DNA of 64,000 nucleotides from Paenibacillus sp. UNC499MF (lineage in GTDB: Bacteria > Bacillota > Bacilli > Paenibacillales > NBRC-103111): assembly GCF_900107975.1 (NCBI RefSeq), contig NZ_FNVF01000008.1:124001-188000 (forward strand), in the 5' to 3' direction. The notes under the pieces are model-generated. The model did no database searches. It was given only the letters and a program-made list of their open reading frames with translations, and was not told the origin of the DNA. The translations under genes and the position numbers were made by a program. Shown here piece by piece: positions 35,601 to 43,412 of this stretch (the first letter of the stretch is position 1; the number at the start of each line of letters is the position of its first letter).

Positions 35601-36052
35601 ATATATTGGGACATGTACGCTTCGTTGCTCCGTACCGCCCCTTTATCCGCAAGACCGAGATCCTGACCGTACAGGATATCAACCGGAGTGTCTCCGGCGC
35701 CTCCCGTCAGCACTACGTCCCAAAACCAGACGTTTTGCGGAGTCAGCGTAAATGTTACTTCGTAAGCTATGTCTTCAACCTTTCCGTTCCAGGCGAAGCC
35801 GGATTCCTTCCGTCTCATAAGGCTGCCGGAACGGACGCCAAGCAGAGGAAACGCCTCAATGCCTTCTTCACGGTGTAAACGCAGATACAGGTTGTTCATC
35901 GAGCCGTCCAGCGGGTTTCCGATCCACTGGTTGATCAGGGTCGAACCGGAAACGATTTGCCCGATATCCCCGCTGTTCAGAAAAGAAAATTGCAGGCTGC
36001 CCGATTGCAGCTGGTAGGACCGATCCTTCAACTGGGTCATGGTGATGTTCAC
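32627..36052 (-). CDS. GH94 glycoside phosphorylase, probably 1,2-beta-oligoglucan phosphorylase
   Basis: The 1141-residue cytoplasmic enzyme has an N-terminal beta-sandwich region and a C-terminal (alpha/alpha)6 barrel. Barrel landmarks are RDVCQGPSEYFLATGK, SHQFEDDGSWPQWFM, SHGDVIVWPLKVLADYL and YGDGDWDDTLQPAN, whose Asp (about 784) is the expected acid catalyst. Cellobiose phosphorylases are near 800 residues, whereas 1,2-beta-oligoglucan (sophorooligosaccharide) phosphorylases are about 1100. Together with the flanking GH3, SBP, permease and LacI genes, this copies the plan of the Listeria innocua beta-1,2-glucan locus. It should phosphorolyse beta-1,2-glucooligosaccharides to glucose 1-phosphate. 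The start is GTG 36052 or ATG 36040, 9-21 nt after the GH3 stop, so translation is coupled. Confidence 0.85.
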   Translation of the reverse strand: MNITMTQLKDRSYQLQSGSLQFSFLNSGDIGQIVSGSTLINQWIGNPLDGSMNNLYLRLHREEGIEAFPLLGVRSGSLMRRKESGFAWNGKVEDIAYEVTFTLTPQNVWFWDVVLTGGAGDTPVDILYGQDLGLADKGAVRSNEAYMSQYIDHSVYRDEKRGYVVCSRQNQPQGGAFSYVQQGSLTGAEGYSTDGFQFYGLSYKETDKPEALARPHLANEIYQYEFAYTALQSGRVIPGAEPVRFVFYGLFKENHPEAVTALEFAAEVSAAREQAESLNTAASGIGGKVGGSGSVSDSAALEPVRLAADIGAPLAGLTMTHDEVAGYFPDRRLEESLEGELLSFFTDTNEHVVLKAKELRVERPHGHILMSGDNARLREAVLTSTAYMYGLFNSQLTVGNTSFNKMLTNARNALNVSKTSGQRIYIETGGKYRLLTMPSLFEIGFNYTRWYYKLADDTVIVTGFTAADAPELRLQLRSDGGKAYRFLVTHQVSMNNNEYEVPFHLSVQEDGRTLTFTADEDSDSAQVWPELAYRMQVTGAPLRLTDETRLAPKAERGSASLAVLELGESSAWSMTVQGLLRGEELAFADREADSEAERYRAFLGSVMNGFHLYRAGGENDPELAKMNVLAWWYTHNMLVHYSVPHGLEQYGGAAWGTRDVCQGPSEYFLATGKYGEVRDIIRTVFSHQFEDDGSWPQWFMFDRYSHIQQEESHGDVIVWPLKVLADYLSATGDFSILEEQLPYTQRHGGNFTEETASLLEHAVKEIGYIRSHFLHDTHLSSYGDGDWDDTLQPANAQLKKFMVSSWTVSLTYQVFRRLSGVLADSHGALAAELRGMADSIQADYMRYMLPSEESVIPGFLYLEEPGKAEKMLHPEDTKTGITYRLLPMTRSMISELLTPEQAEAHYRLIKAEMYCPDGVRLMNRPANYAGGVSTNFKRAEQAANFGREVGLQYVHAHIRYVEAMAKLGKTGEVWRGLQMINPVRLQDVVPNAELRQSNAYFSSSDGKFNTRYEAQERFNELRDGSVPVKGGWRIYSSGPGIYMNQLISNGLGIRMDAGSLVVDPVLGEELDGLCFQFRILDRPVTFVYHLSGREVSRVTINGHEASAERLHNRYRTGGFRLSGGQLESLTAEGPNVIEIYS

Positions 36053-36061
36053 TCGCTTTCT

Positions 36062-38221
36062 TTACTTCGTTAGTCGGAACCGGAGCTCTGCGGTATCACG
36101 GCTGTTCGGGCCGACGAAGACGGCAAACTCTCCCGGATCGCTTGCAAAACTCAGATCGGAATGATGATAACGGAGCTGTTCTTCGGTCAAGTCGAACCGA
36201 ATTTCGGCTTTTTCGCCCGGCTTCAGGAATAATTTCCGGTACGCCTTCAGTTCCTTAACCGGACGGACAACCTCACCCGACAGGTCACGTATATACAGCT
36301 GGACGACTTCTTCTCCTGCGGTTTCTCCTGTATTGGTCACGTTGACCCGTACTGTCAGCGGCTTCTCCGCCGTCATGCTTGCCGAGTCAAGTGTCGGAGT
36401 GCCGTAGGCGAAGGTCGTGTAGCTTAAACCGAATCCGAAAGGAAGCAAAGGCTCGTTGGGAATATCCAGATATTTGGAAACGTAATGCTCCTGGGCGTCC
36501 TGCGCATCTTTGGGCCGTCCCGTATTAAAGTGATTGTAATAGACCGGCACCTGCCCGACGCTGTAAGGGAAGCTCATGGACAGCCTTCCGGACGGGTTGG
36601 CCCGGCCGAAGAGCAGATCGGCGACCGCCGAGCCTCCTTCGGTGCCCGGGAACCAGGCCTCCAGCACGGCGTCCGCCTGATCGATCAGGCCGTGCAGGTC
36701 GAGCGGACGGCCGTTGAACAGCACGGCCGCCATCGGCTTGCCGAGCGTCTTCAGCTCGGCGACAAGCCTCAGCTGCGCTTCCGGCAGCCAGATGTCGCCG
36801 CGGCTGCAAGCCTCGCCGCTCATCCCGGAGTGCTCGCCCAGCGCCAGCACGATGACATCGGCGCCGCGCGCCGCTTCCAGCGCGGCCGCGGTCTGCTCCG
36901 CCGTGCCGCTTTCGATGCCGCAGCCTTCCGCAACGGCGATCCGGGACGGATCGGTGTGCGCGGCCATGCCGGCAGCCAGCGGCACCGCTTCGTCCTGCGA
37001 GCCGAGCCACGACCACGGCCCCAGGATGTCGCCGCTATTGGCGAACGGGCCGATCAGGGCGATGCTGCGGTCCGGCTTCAGCGGCAGGACGCCTTCGTTC
37101 TTGAGCAGAACGCACGATTTCTGCGCCAGTTCTCTTGCCGCGCTGCGGTATTCCGCGCAGAGCACCACTTCCCGCTCGCGCTCTTCATCCGCGCCGCGGT
37201 AGGGATCGTCAAACAAGCCGAGCTTCTGTTTGAGCCGCAGAATGCGGAGCACGCCTTCGTCGATGAGCGCTTCGTCGACTTCCCCCGAAGCGACTAGTGC
37301 CGGGAGATGATGCACGTAGCACGCGGTCATCATCTCGATATCGACGCCCGCCTCGATCGCCCGGCGGGCGGCTTCGGCTTCATCCGCGGCGGTTCCGTGC
37401 GGAATCAGTTCCTTGACGGCTCCCCAGTCGGAGATCAGGACGCCGTCGAAGTTCCATTCCCCGCGCAGCAGATCGCGCATGAGGCGTTTGTTGCCGCTGG
37501 CCGGAATACCGTCCACGGTGTTGAAGGACGTCATGACCATCTCGCAGCCTTCCTCCAGAGCGGCCTTGTAAGCCGGCAGATACTGCTCCCGGAGCTGGCG
37601 TTCCGACATGTCCACGGTGTTGTAGTCGCGGCCGCCTTCCCCCGCGCCGTAGGCGGCGAAATGCTTGACGCAGGCCGCCACCCGCTCCTTGTCGCCGGTC
37701 AGGTCCGCGCCCTGGAATCCGCGCACGAAAGCCCGCGCGTATTCGCCGTTCAGGTACGGGTCTTCGCCCGTCGACTCCATCACGCGTCCCCAGCGGGGAT
37801 CGCGCACCAGGTCGGCCATCGGGGCGAAAGTCACGTGCACGCCGGATACGGCGGCTTCTCTCGCCGCGATTTCCGCGCTTTTCTCGGCCAGCTCCATATC
37901 CCAGGAGCAGCCGGTGGCCAGCGGTACCGGGAAGATCGTCCGGTATCCGTGCACGACGTCCGCCATAAACAGCAGCGGGATCGCTTTCGGTCTGCCGCGC
38001 AGGTGAGCTTCCTGGACCGCCTTGACCTGCCCGGCGCCGGCTACGCCCAGAACGGAGCCCGCGTGGGCCGTCATCTCGCCGGTAATGCCCATGGAAGCCA
38101 TGGGACCGGTAATCTGCCCGTCCGCCCCTTCAAAAAAAGGACCCGCCAGCTGCAGCAGCTGAGCGATTTTTTCCTCCAGCGTCATTTCCTTCATCCTAGC
38201 CAGCAGCTGTTCTTCCGTCAT
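36062..38221 (-). CDS. GH3 beta-glucosidase (cytoplasmic)
   Basis: The 719-residue enzyme of the BglX-like group has a TIM barrel with LLFMADVVHGYRTIFPVPLA, RDPRWGRVMESTGEDPYL and GVLISDWGAVKEL (nucleophile Asp, about 263). An alpha/beta sandwich follows (VIVLALGEHSGMSGEACSRG, with the acid/base Glu region). A C-terminal FN3-like domain ends the protein (GETAGEEVVQLYIRDL...KPGEKAEIRFDL). No signal peptide is present, so it acts on imported oligosaccharides. It is the first gene of the GH3-GH94 operon and starts at ATG 38221 with GAGGAGG 7 nt upstream. By analogy with the Listeria locus it should remove glucose from sophorose-type beta-1,2 oligosaccharides; this is inference. Confidence 0.92.
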   Translation of the reverse strand: MTEEQLLARMKEMTLEEKIAQLLQLAGPFFEGADGQITGPMASMGITGEMTAHAGSVLGVAGAGQVKAVQEAHLRGRPKAIPLLFMADVVHGYRTIFPVPLATGCSWDMELAEKSAEIAAREAAVSGVHVTFAPMADLVRDPRWGRVMESTGEDPYLNGEYARAFVRGFQGADLTGDKERVAACVKHFAAYGAGEGGRDYNTVDMSERQLREQYLPAYKAALEEGCEMVMTSFNTVDGIPASGNKRLMRDLLRGEWNFDGVLISDWGAVKELIPHGTAADEAEAARRAIEAGVDIEMMTACYVHHLPALVASGEVDEALIDEGVLRILRLKQKLGLFDDPYRGADEEREREVVLCAEYRSAARELAQKSCVLLKNEGVLPLKPDRSIALIGPFANSGDILGPWSWLGSQDEAVPLAAGMAAHTDPSRIAVAEGCGIESGTAEQTAAALEAARGADVIVLALGEHSGMSGEACSRGDIWLPEAQLRLVAELKTLGKPMAAVLFNGRPLDLHGLIDQADAVLEAWFPGTEGGSAVADLLFGRANPSGRLSMSFPYSVGQVPVYYNHFNTGRPKDAQDAQEHYVSKYLDIPNEPLLPFGFGLSYTTFAYGTPTLDSASMTAEKPLTVRVNVTNTGETAGEEVVQLYIRDLSGEVVRPVKELKAYRKLFLKPGEKAEIRFDLTEEQLRYHHSDLSFASDPGEFAVFVGPNSRDTAELRFRLTK

Positions 38222-38323
38222 ACCGCCGCCTCCTCGCGCAGAATTTTTTCTTGCTTTTTCTTATAGAAATTTTAGTAGCACGAGTGCCGGAGCACTCCGA
38301 AAAAGCTTGCATAAAACGATAAG

Positions 38324-38335
38324 TGAAACGTTTCG
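38324..38335. promoter_or_regulatory. LacI-type operator O1
   Basis: TGAAACGTTTCG, with the perfect palindrome GAAACGTTTC at 38325-38334, lies 17 nt past the -10 box of the leftward promoter. Confidence 0.75.
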
Positions 38336-38351
38336 ATTTCCTTTGATTTGA

Positions 38352-38381
38352 ATTATAACCGTCCTTTTTGAATGAAGTCAA
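38352..38381 (-). promoter_or_regulatory. Leftward promoter of the GH3-GH94 operon
   Basis: TTGACT (38381-38376), an 18-nt spacer, then TATAAT (38357-38352). Confidence 0.7.
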
Positions 38382-38409
38382 ACGGAATCTGTCAAGGTAA
38401 ATAGGATTT

Positions 38410-38423
38410 TGTAAGCGTTTTAT
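38410..38423 (+). promoter_or_regulatory. cre-like box
   Basis: TGTAAGCGTTTTAT fits the CcpA consensus at 12 of 14 positions and lies between the two promoters. Confidence 0.45.
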
Positions 38424-38441
38424 GCTTGTTAGAAATAGAAC

Positions 38442-38470
38442 TTGAATACGGTTCCAGGATGTTTTATAAT
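38442..38470 (+). promoter_or_regulatory. Rightward promoter of the sugar ABC transporter operon
   Basis: TTGAAT (38442-38447), a 17-nt spacer, then TATAAT (38465-38470). The operator O2 begins 6 nt later. Confidence 0.8.
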
Positions 38471-38475
38471 GATTT

Positions 38476-38487
38476 CGAAACGTTTCG
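38476..38487. promoter_or_regulatory. LacI-type operator O2
   Basis: CGAAACGTTTCG, a perfect 12-bp palindrome, shares GAAACGTTTCGATT with O1 and covers the expected transcription start. Confidence 0.8.
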
Positions 38488-38569
38488 ATTGCTTTTCAGC
38501 TAACATTTAACCTTTACGATTAAGGGTAAACTATCACCATAATAAGGATTCCTACGGGAGGCAGACAGT

Positions 38570-39832
38570 ATGAAACGGAAAAATTGGGCGGCAGGAATTG
38601 CGACTACGGTTCTTTTGACAAGCGTTCTATCGGGTTGCGGAGGAAGCGGCGCAAGCGGCGGCGACAAAGGCAGCGGAGAATCCGGAGGAAAAGTGACGCT
38701 GAACGTATGGGGAATGGGCGAAGAAGCGAAATCCCTTCCGAAAATCGCGGAACAGTTCGAGAAGGATAATCCGAACATCAAAATCAACGTGCAGGCGCTG
38801 CCTTGGGCTTCGGCTCACGATAAGCTGCTGACGGCGGTCGCTTCCAAGAAAGGTCCGGACGTTCTGCAGATGGGAACGACCTGGATTCCGGAATTCGCGG
38901 CGGCAGGCGCTTTGATGGACCTTAAACCGATGACGGATAAATATCCCGAAATCAAAGAAGACAATTTCTATCCGGGTTCGATCCAAACGACCAAATATGA
39001 TGATAAAACGGTAGGCGTGCCGTGGTACATCGACACCCGCGTTCTGTACTACCGCACGGATCTTCTGAAAGAGGCGGGCTATAACGAGGCGCCGAAAACG
39101 TGGGAAGAACTTCAAGACGCGGCCCAGAAGCTGACCAAGCGCGGCAGCGGCAAGTACGGCATCTCGCTCGATCCGAAAGAGCAGTCCCTGACTTTCATGT
39201 TCGCCCGTCAAAACGGCTCCAAGCTGCTGGACGGCAAGCAGCCTTTGTTCGATCAGCCGCAGTTCGTTGAAGCCGTAGAGTATCTCAACAGCTTCTTCAA
39301 GAACGGTTCCGCGCCGAAAGATCTCGGTATCGACGCCGTACAGGGCTTGAGCGGCGACGGCATCGTGCCGATGTTCATCAGCGGCCCATGGATGGTTAAG
39401 CTTATCAACGACAAGGCTCCCGAGCTGAAAGGCAAATGGGCCACGGCCGTCCTTCCGAAGAAAGAAAACAACATTTCCGCGCTGGGCGGCTCCAACTTGT
39501 CGGTCTTCCAGCATACGGAGCATAAAGAAGAAGCGATGAAATTCCTGGCCTATATGAGCAAGCCGGAAACCCAACTGAAATGGCTCGAAATGACACAATC
39601 GATGCCGGCAGCCAAGAAAGCCTGGGAAGATCCTGTCCTGAAGGAAGATCCGAACTATAAAGTGATCGGCGAGCAAATGAAAGCTTCCGAGCCGATGCCG
39701 ATGATCAAACCTTGGGAAGAAATCGCCCAGGCTTACCTGAAAAGCTTTGAACGCATCTACCGCGGCCAGGCGGAAGTAAAGCCGGAGCTGGATGCCTTCA
39801 ACAAGCAGGCTCAGCAAATTTTGAACAAGTAA
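38570..39832 (+). CDS. Sugar ABC transporter substrate-binding lipoprotein
   Basis: The 420-residue family 1 extracellular solute-binding protein has a lipoprotein signal peptide (MKRKNWAAGIATTVLLTSVLSGCGG, lipobox LSGC) and a Gly/Ser-rich tether. The binding domain has typical pieces VTLNVWGMGEE, GPDVLQMGTTWIPEFAAAG, TVGVPWYIDTRVLYYRTDLL and PMFISGPWMVKLI. It delivers an oligosaccharide to the two permeases that follow. The locus context points to beta-1,2-glucooligosaccharides. The ribosome binding site is GGAGG with 8 nt spacing. It is the first gene of the operon behind a strong promoter with a LacI operator. Confidence 0.93.
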   Translation: MKRKNWAAGIATTVLLTSVLSGCGGSGASGGDKGSGESGGKVTLNVWGMGEEAKSLPKIAEQFEKDNPNIKINVQALPWASAHDKLLTAVASKKGPDVLQMGTTWIPEFAAAGALMDLKPMTDKYPEIKEDNFYPGSIQTTKYDDKTVGVPWYIDTRVLYYRTDLLKEAGYNEAPKTWEELQDAAQKLTKRGSGKYGISLDPKEQSLTFMFARQNGSKLLDGKQPLFDQPQFVEAVEYLNSFFKNGSAPKDLGIDAVQGLSGDGIVPMFISGPWMVKLINDKAPELKGKWATAVLPKKENNISALGGSNLSVFQHTEHKEEAMKFLAYMSKPETQLKWLEMTQSMPAAKKAWEDPVLKEDPNYKVIGEQMKASEPMPMIKPWEEIAQAYLKSFERIYRGQAEVKPELDAFNKQAQQILNK

Positions 39833-39943
39833 CCGCACGGACGGAAAATAACCCGAAGCCGGCCGGCCCTCAGGGGCCGGTCCGGCTATTAACGGTCCAT
39901 CCTTTTTAACCGGGCTGGACGACAGTGAAAGAAGGGACATGAG

Positions 39944-40831
39944 ATGAAGGGCTTCAGCAACAGCAAAGCACCGTACTTTTTTATTGCGCCGACTCTGATC
40001 CTGCTCACGGTTTTCTCGCTGCTGCCGATCTTTATTGCGCTCATTATCAGTTTCACCGATATGGATCTCGCGGGTCTGGCCGATTACTCCAACATCAATT
40101 TCATCGGCTTCAAAAACTATATCAGTGTCCTGCAGGATCCGATTTTTATTAAATCGATTACGAACACTCTTTTTTACGTGATTATCGGGGTTCCGTGCGT
40201 CGTTATTTTATCGCTCGGCATCGCGCTGCTGATCAACTACGGAGCCTCCCGCGTTTTTAAAGCATTCCGGGTCATTTACTACCTCCCTTCCGTTACCAAC
40301 GTAGTCGCGGTAGCTGTCGTCTGGAGCTATTTGTACAACCCGGCGTTCGGTCTGTTCAACTACGTGCTGGAATCGGCCGGTTTCGATAAGGTTCCGTGGC
40401 TGACCGATCCTCTGATCGCGAAAATTTCCCTGATCCTTCTCGCCTTGTGGCGGGCGGTAGGTCTGAACATGATTATTTTCATCGCCGCTCTTCAGGGTAT
40501 TCCGAAAACGTACTACGAAGCGGCCCAGCTCGACGGAGCCAGCACCTGGAAGCAAATGATTCATATTACGGTTCCCATGCTGCGTTTCGCCATTTTCTTC
40601 GTGTCCATCACGACCATGATCGGCTGGCTGCAATTCTTCGAAGAACCGTTCGTTATGACGCAGGGCGGACCGCTGGACGGCACTACGTCCGTGGCTCTGT
40701 TCATCTACAACAACGGTTTCAAGCTCAGCAACTTCGGTTACGCCGCGGCGGGTTCGTTCGTCCTGTTCGTCGCCATCATCATCATTACGCTCATTCAGTT
40801 CCGGCTTCAGAATAAAGATACGGACATGTAA
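39944..40831 (+). CDS. Sugar ABC transporter permease, MalF-type
   Basis: The 295-residue inner-membrane protein has about six membrane spans (YFFIAPTLILLTVFSLLPIF at the start). It has the coupling motif YYEAAQLDGASTWKQMIHITVPMLRF (EAA loop) that contacts the ATPase. It is the second gene of the operon, 111 nt after the SBP gene, and pairs with the next permease. No ATP-binding subunit is encoded in the locus, so a shared MsmX/UgpC-type ATPase encoded elsewhere is expected, as is common in Bacillota. Confidence 0.93.
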   Translation: MKGFSNSKAPYFFIAPTLILLTVFSLLPIFIALIISFTDMDLAGLADYSNINFIGFKNYISVLQDPIFIKSITNTLFYVIIGVPCVVILSLGIALLINYGASRVFKAFRVIYYLPSVTNVVAVAVVWSYLYNPAFGLFNYVLESAGFDKVPWLTDPLIAKISLILLALWRAVGLNMIIFIAALQGIPKTYYEAAQLDGASTWKQMIHITVPMLRFAIFFVSITTMIGWLQFFEEPFVMTQGGPLDGTTSVALFIYNNGFKLSNFGYAAAGSFVLFVAIIIITLIQFRLQNKDTDM

Positions 40832-40851
40832 AAAGAACGGAGGAAAAGCTT

Positions 40852-41715
40852 ATGGCTGCAAAAGCTGCAAAATTACGTCCGGCTGGCGCAGGGACATCGG
40901 GATCGAGCCCCTTTTTCCAAGGACTTGTATTTGTCCTGCTGGCCTTGGGCGGCATCGTCTTCCTCATTCCGTTCGTTTGGATGATTCTGTCGGCGTTCAA
41001 ACCGGAAAGTGAAGTGCTGCGTATTCCGCCCACCCTGTTTCCAGAGACGTTTACGATGGAGAACTTCAAAAATCTGTTCGAACGGATGAACTTCGGCGTC
41101 TACTTGAAAAACACCCTGATCGTCGTGCTTTTCTCCTTCGTCGGCCTGTTCCTGAACGCGATGGCGGGCTTCGGCTTCGCCAAATACCGCTTCAAGGGAC
41201 GCGAAGGTCTTTTCTACCTCGTGCTCGCCACGATGATGATTCCGGGACAGGTCACGATGATTCCCGTGTATCTGATCCTGAACTCCATCGAGCTGACGAA
41301 CACGCTGGTCGGCGTCGTGCTGCCCGGCCTCGTCGGGGCGTTCGGCGTCTTCTTGTTCCGCCAGTTCATGTCCACGATTCCGGACGAACTGCTGGAAGCG
41401 ACCCGGCTTGACGGCGCCAGCGAGCTGCGCACCTTCGCCCAGATCGTGCTGCCGATCTCCAAGCCGATCCTGTCGGTGCAGGCGATCCTGACCTTCATCG
41501 CAGGCTGGAACAGCTTCCTCTGGCCGCTCATTATCGCCAACGACGAGAAGCTGTACACCCTGTCCGTCGGCTTGTCGCTGCTGAAAGGCCAGTATGACAG
41601 CAACTTTGCCCTGCAGATGGCCGGTTCCGCCTTTATGGTCGTGCCGATTCTGATCATTTTCGCGATCTTCCAGAAGTACATCATCGACAACTATTCGATT
41701 TCGGGGATGAAGTAA
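40852..41715 (+). CDS. Sugar ABC transporter permease, MalG-type
   Basis: The 287-residue permease has about six spans (GLVFVLLALGGIVFLIPFVW first). Its EAA loop is LLEATRLDGASELRTFAQIVLPISKP, and it has the usual C-terminal IDNYSISGMK tail. The start ATG has GGAGG upstream, 20 nt after the MalF-type gene. It forms the membrane channel with that partner. A strong terminator follows at 41784-41832. Confidence 0.93.
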   Translation: MAAKAAKLRPAGAGTSGSSPFFQGLVFVLLALGGIVFLIPFVWMILSAFKPESEVLRIPPTLFPETFTMENFKNLFERMNFGVYLKNTLIVVLFSFVGLFLNAMAGFGFAKYRFKGREGLFYLVLATMMIPGQVTMIPVYLILNSIELTNTLVGVVLPGLVGAFGVFLFRQFMSTIPDELLEATRLDGASELRTFAQIVLPISKPILSVQAILTFIAGWNSFLWPLIIANDEKLYTLSVGLSLLKGQYDSNFALQMAGSAFMVVPILIIFAIFQKYIIDNYSISGMK

Positions 41716-41783
41716 GCGGTGCGAATGAAATTGTAAACACATAGGATTCGAGGATATAGCCGGTGCTGGGAACAGTACCGGTC

Positions 41784-41832
41784 AGCCTGTAGACACTGTT
41801 CCTTTCGGAACAGCTTCTACAGGCTTTTTTGT
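41784..41832 (+). terminator. Terminator of the sugar ABC transporter operon
   Basis: AGCCTGTAGA...TCTACAGGCT with an inner TGTTCC/GGAACA stem, followed by TTTTTT. Confidence 0.9.
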
Positions 41833-41969
41833 TGAAGCAATAAAAAGATTATTTACATATATTTCAATATAAACCCATATTTATAAATACGAGTATATTA
41901 AAAGATTTAGTATAAAAAATATGGGTTATATATATGTGTAAATTAGTTATAAATTAGGAGGTAAAAATA

Positions 41970-42623
41970 GTGGAATTAATTAAAGTGATAAAAAAACTCA
42001 CCACTGCCGGATGCTTAGGAATAGTATTATTTGCCTCGCAGAGCAATATAAGTAGTGCAGCGACACCTCTCACAAATGCTGCGGCTTTCTGGAAATGTAC
42101 TTGCTTTAGCAACGCTAAAATTGCAGATATTCAATGGTATAAAGACCCCTCTGTTGAACAATTTGGCTTCAATTGGCATGTCAATACAGCAAAAGAATTA
42201 TGGGATGCTGTTCCAGGGGCAAATATTGGCTTTCAAAACGTAACTTCCTCTGACAACGCTGATCTTCGATTTTTTGCAGGAGACTATTATTGGTCAGAAA
42301 CTTACGGTATTTTAGCACCTTATGATAAGAGCGGAAACGAAATCCCTGGCTCACTAGCCTATTTAGATAATCCTACTGTAGTATTTTATAAGGCTCATAT
42401 CCGACTAAATAATTATACGATGAATAATGTTGCTCTTCCTAATGGTGGCACACGACAAATGAGTGGAAATGAAAAGTTAGACGTAGTCACTCACGAACTC
42501 GGACACGTTTTGAAATTAAAACATCAGGACGATGGTGTACCGTCAATCATGCAAAGAACTAACATAACCCAATACGGAAATGTTCCACAACTCGATAAAA
42601 GTAATGTAGCATTTTACTATTAA
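41970..42623 (+). CDS. Secreted matrixin-like zinc metalloprotease
   Basis: The 217-residue precursor has a signal peptide (GCLGIVLFASQSNISSAA). Its compact catalytic domain carries the metzincin zinc motif HELGHVLKLKH (HExxHxxGxxH-type, with Leu-Lys where Gly is usual). Downstream is a Met-turn candidate in VPSIMQRTN. Before it, NTAKELWDAVPGANIGFQNV and ADLRFF match the matrixin N-terminal helix and strand. It is expected to be a small extracellular protease; no inhibitory cysteine-switch propeptide is evident. The start is a GTG with AGGAGG upstream. It probably shares a transcript with the lipoprotein at 42686. AT-rich, so likely acquired. Confidence 0.8.
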   Translation: MELIKVIKKLTTAGCLGIVLFASQSNISSAATPLTNAAAFWKCTCFSNAKIADIQWYKDPSVEQFGFNWHVNTAKELWDAVPGANIGFQNVTSSDNADLRFFAGDYYWSETYGILAPYDKSGNEIPGSLAYLDNPTVVFYKAHIRLNNYTMNNVALPNGGTRQMSGNEKLDVVTHELGHVLKLKHQDDGVPSIMQRTNITQYGNVPQLDKSNVAFYY

Positions 42624-42685
42624 TTGCAACATTATGTAAATAATTTGCGTCTCTATATTTGTGACATCCAATGAGGAGGATAAAT

Positions 42686-43321
42686 ATGAAAAACAAGAAG
42701 ATTTTTGTTACCATAGCGGCCGCAATCACACTTTCATCATGTATATATCTTGCAACCGAGGCACAAAATCAAAATCATACATCAACTCAGTCTGCAATCA
42801 AAAATGACAGCAAGATAAACATTTCTTCAACCGACGCTAAAGTGGTTAAGTACGATGATTTGAAAATGTTGGAAAGTCATTCAGACTTAATTATACAAGC
42901 AAAGGTTAATGGCGAGACTAAAATGAAAGAATTTTCTCAAAATAATGTTGTTATCGACAAAGTGGGAGTAACCCCCGTTAGTATCACAAAGGTATTTAAA
43001 GGAAATCTCAAAGCTGGGGAAGAAATATCTGTTTTTGAGAACGGGTACTATAAGCAAGACAATTTAATTACTACCGCTGGTTATTTGCCAATGAATAAAA
43101 ACGATGATTATCTGCTGTTCCTAACTGCAACCCCAGAAAATGGAATTTACACGGTAAAAGGAGTATATCAAGGCAAATTCAATTTAAACTTATCTACTCC
43201 CGCAACTAAATTGAATACTCTCTCAGTAACAAAATCTGAACTTGACAATATAGATTTTGTGGGAGAAGATACTCAGCATTTTAATGACCTCAAGACTGAG
43301 ATCTTGAATAAATACAAGTAA
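42686..43321 (+). CDS. Putative lipoprotein of unknown function
   Basis: The 211-residue protein starts MKNKKIFVTIAAAITLSSC, where LSSC fits a lipobox. A Ser/Asn-rich tether and a beta-rich domain follow (ESHSDLIIQAKVNGE, PVSITKVFKGNLKAGEEISVFENGYY, DDYLLFLTATPENGIYTVKG). The body resembles the small 'cardiolipin/OB-like' secreted domains of Bacillus hypothetical proteins, but I recognise no named family. AGGAGG lies 6 nt before ATG 42686; an upstream in-frame ATG overlaps that site. It follows the matrixin gene by 62 nt and may tether or regulate it. Confidence 0.7.
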   Translation: MKNKKIFVTIAAAITLSSCIYLATEAQNQNHTSTQSAIKNDSKINISSTDAKVVKYDDLKMLESHSDLIIQAKVNGETKMKEFSQNNVVIDKVGVTPVSITKVFKGNLKAGEEISVFENGYYKQDNLITTAGYLPMNKNDDYLLFLTATPENGIYTVKGVYQGKFNLNLSTPATKLNTLSVTKSELDNIDFVGEDTQHFNDLKTEILNKYK

Positions 43322-43324
43322 GTC

Positions 43325-43365
43325 ACAGAACGCCTACGCATTTAGTGGGCGTTCTTTTTCAGTTG
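43325..43365 (+). terminator. Terminator of the matrixin-lipoprotein pair
   Basis: AGAACGCC pairs with GGGCGTTCT and is followed by TTTTTC. Confidence 0.75.
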
Positions 43366-43412
43366 TATAAAAATTTACTTTTTACATATATATCCCCCTT
43401 CCAGTTAATAAA

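Larger units (their letters stand above)
38222..38569. promoter_or_regulatory. Divergent control region of the beta-glucoside locus
   Basis: The 348-bp spacer contains two divergent sigma-A promoters, each with one copy of the same LacI-type operator just downstream, and a cre-like box between them. These are listed separately. Confidence 0.8.
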
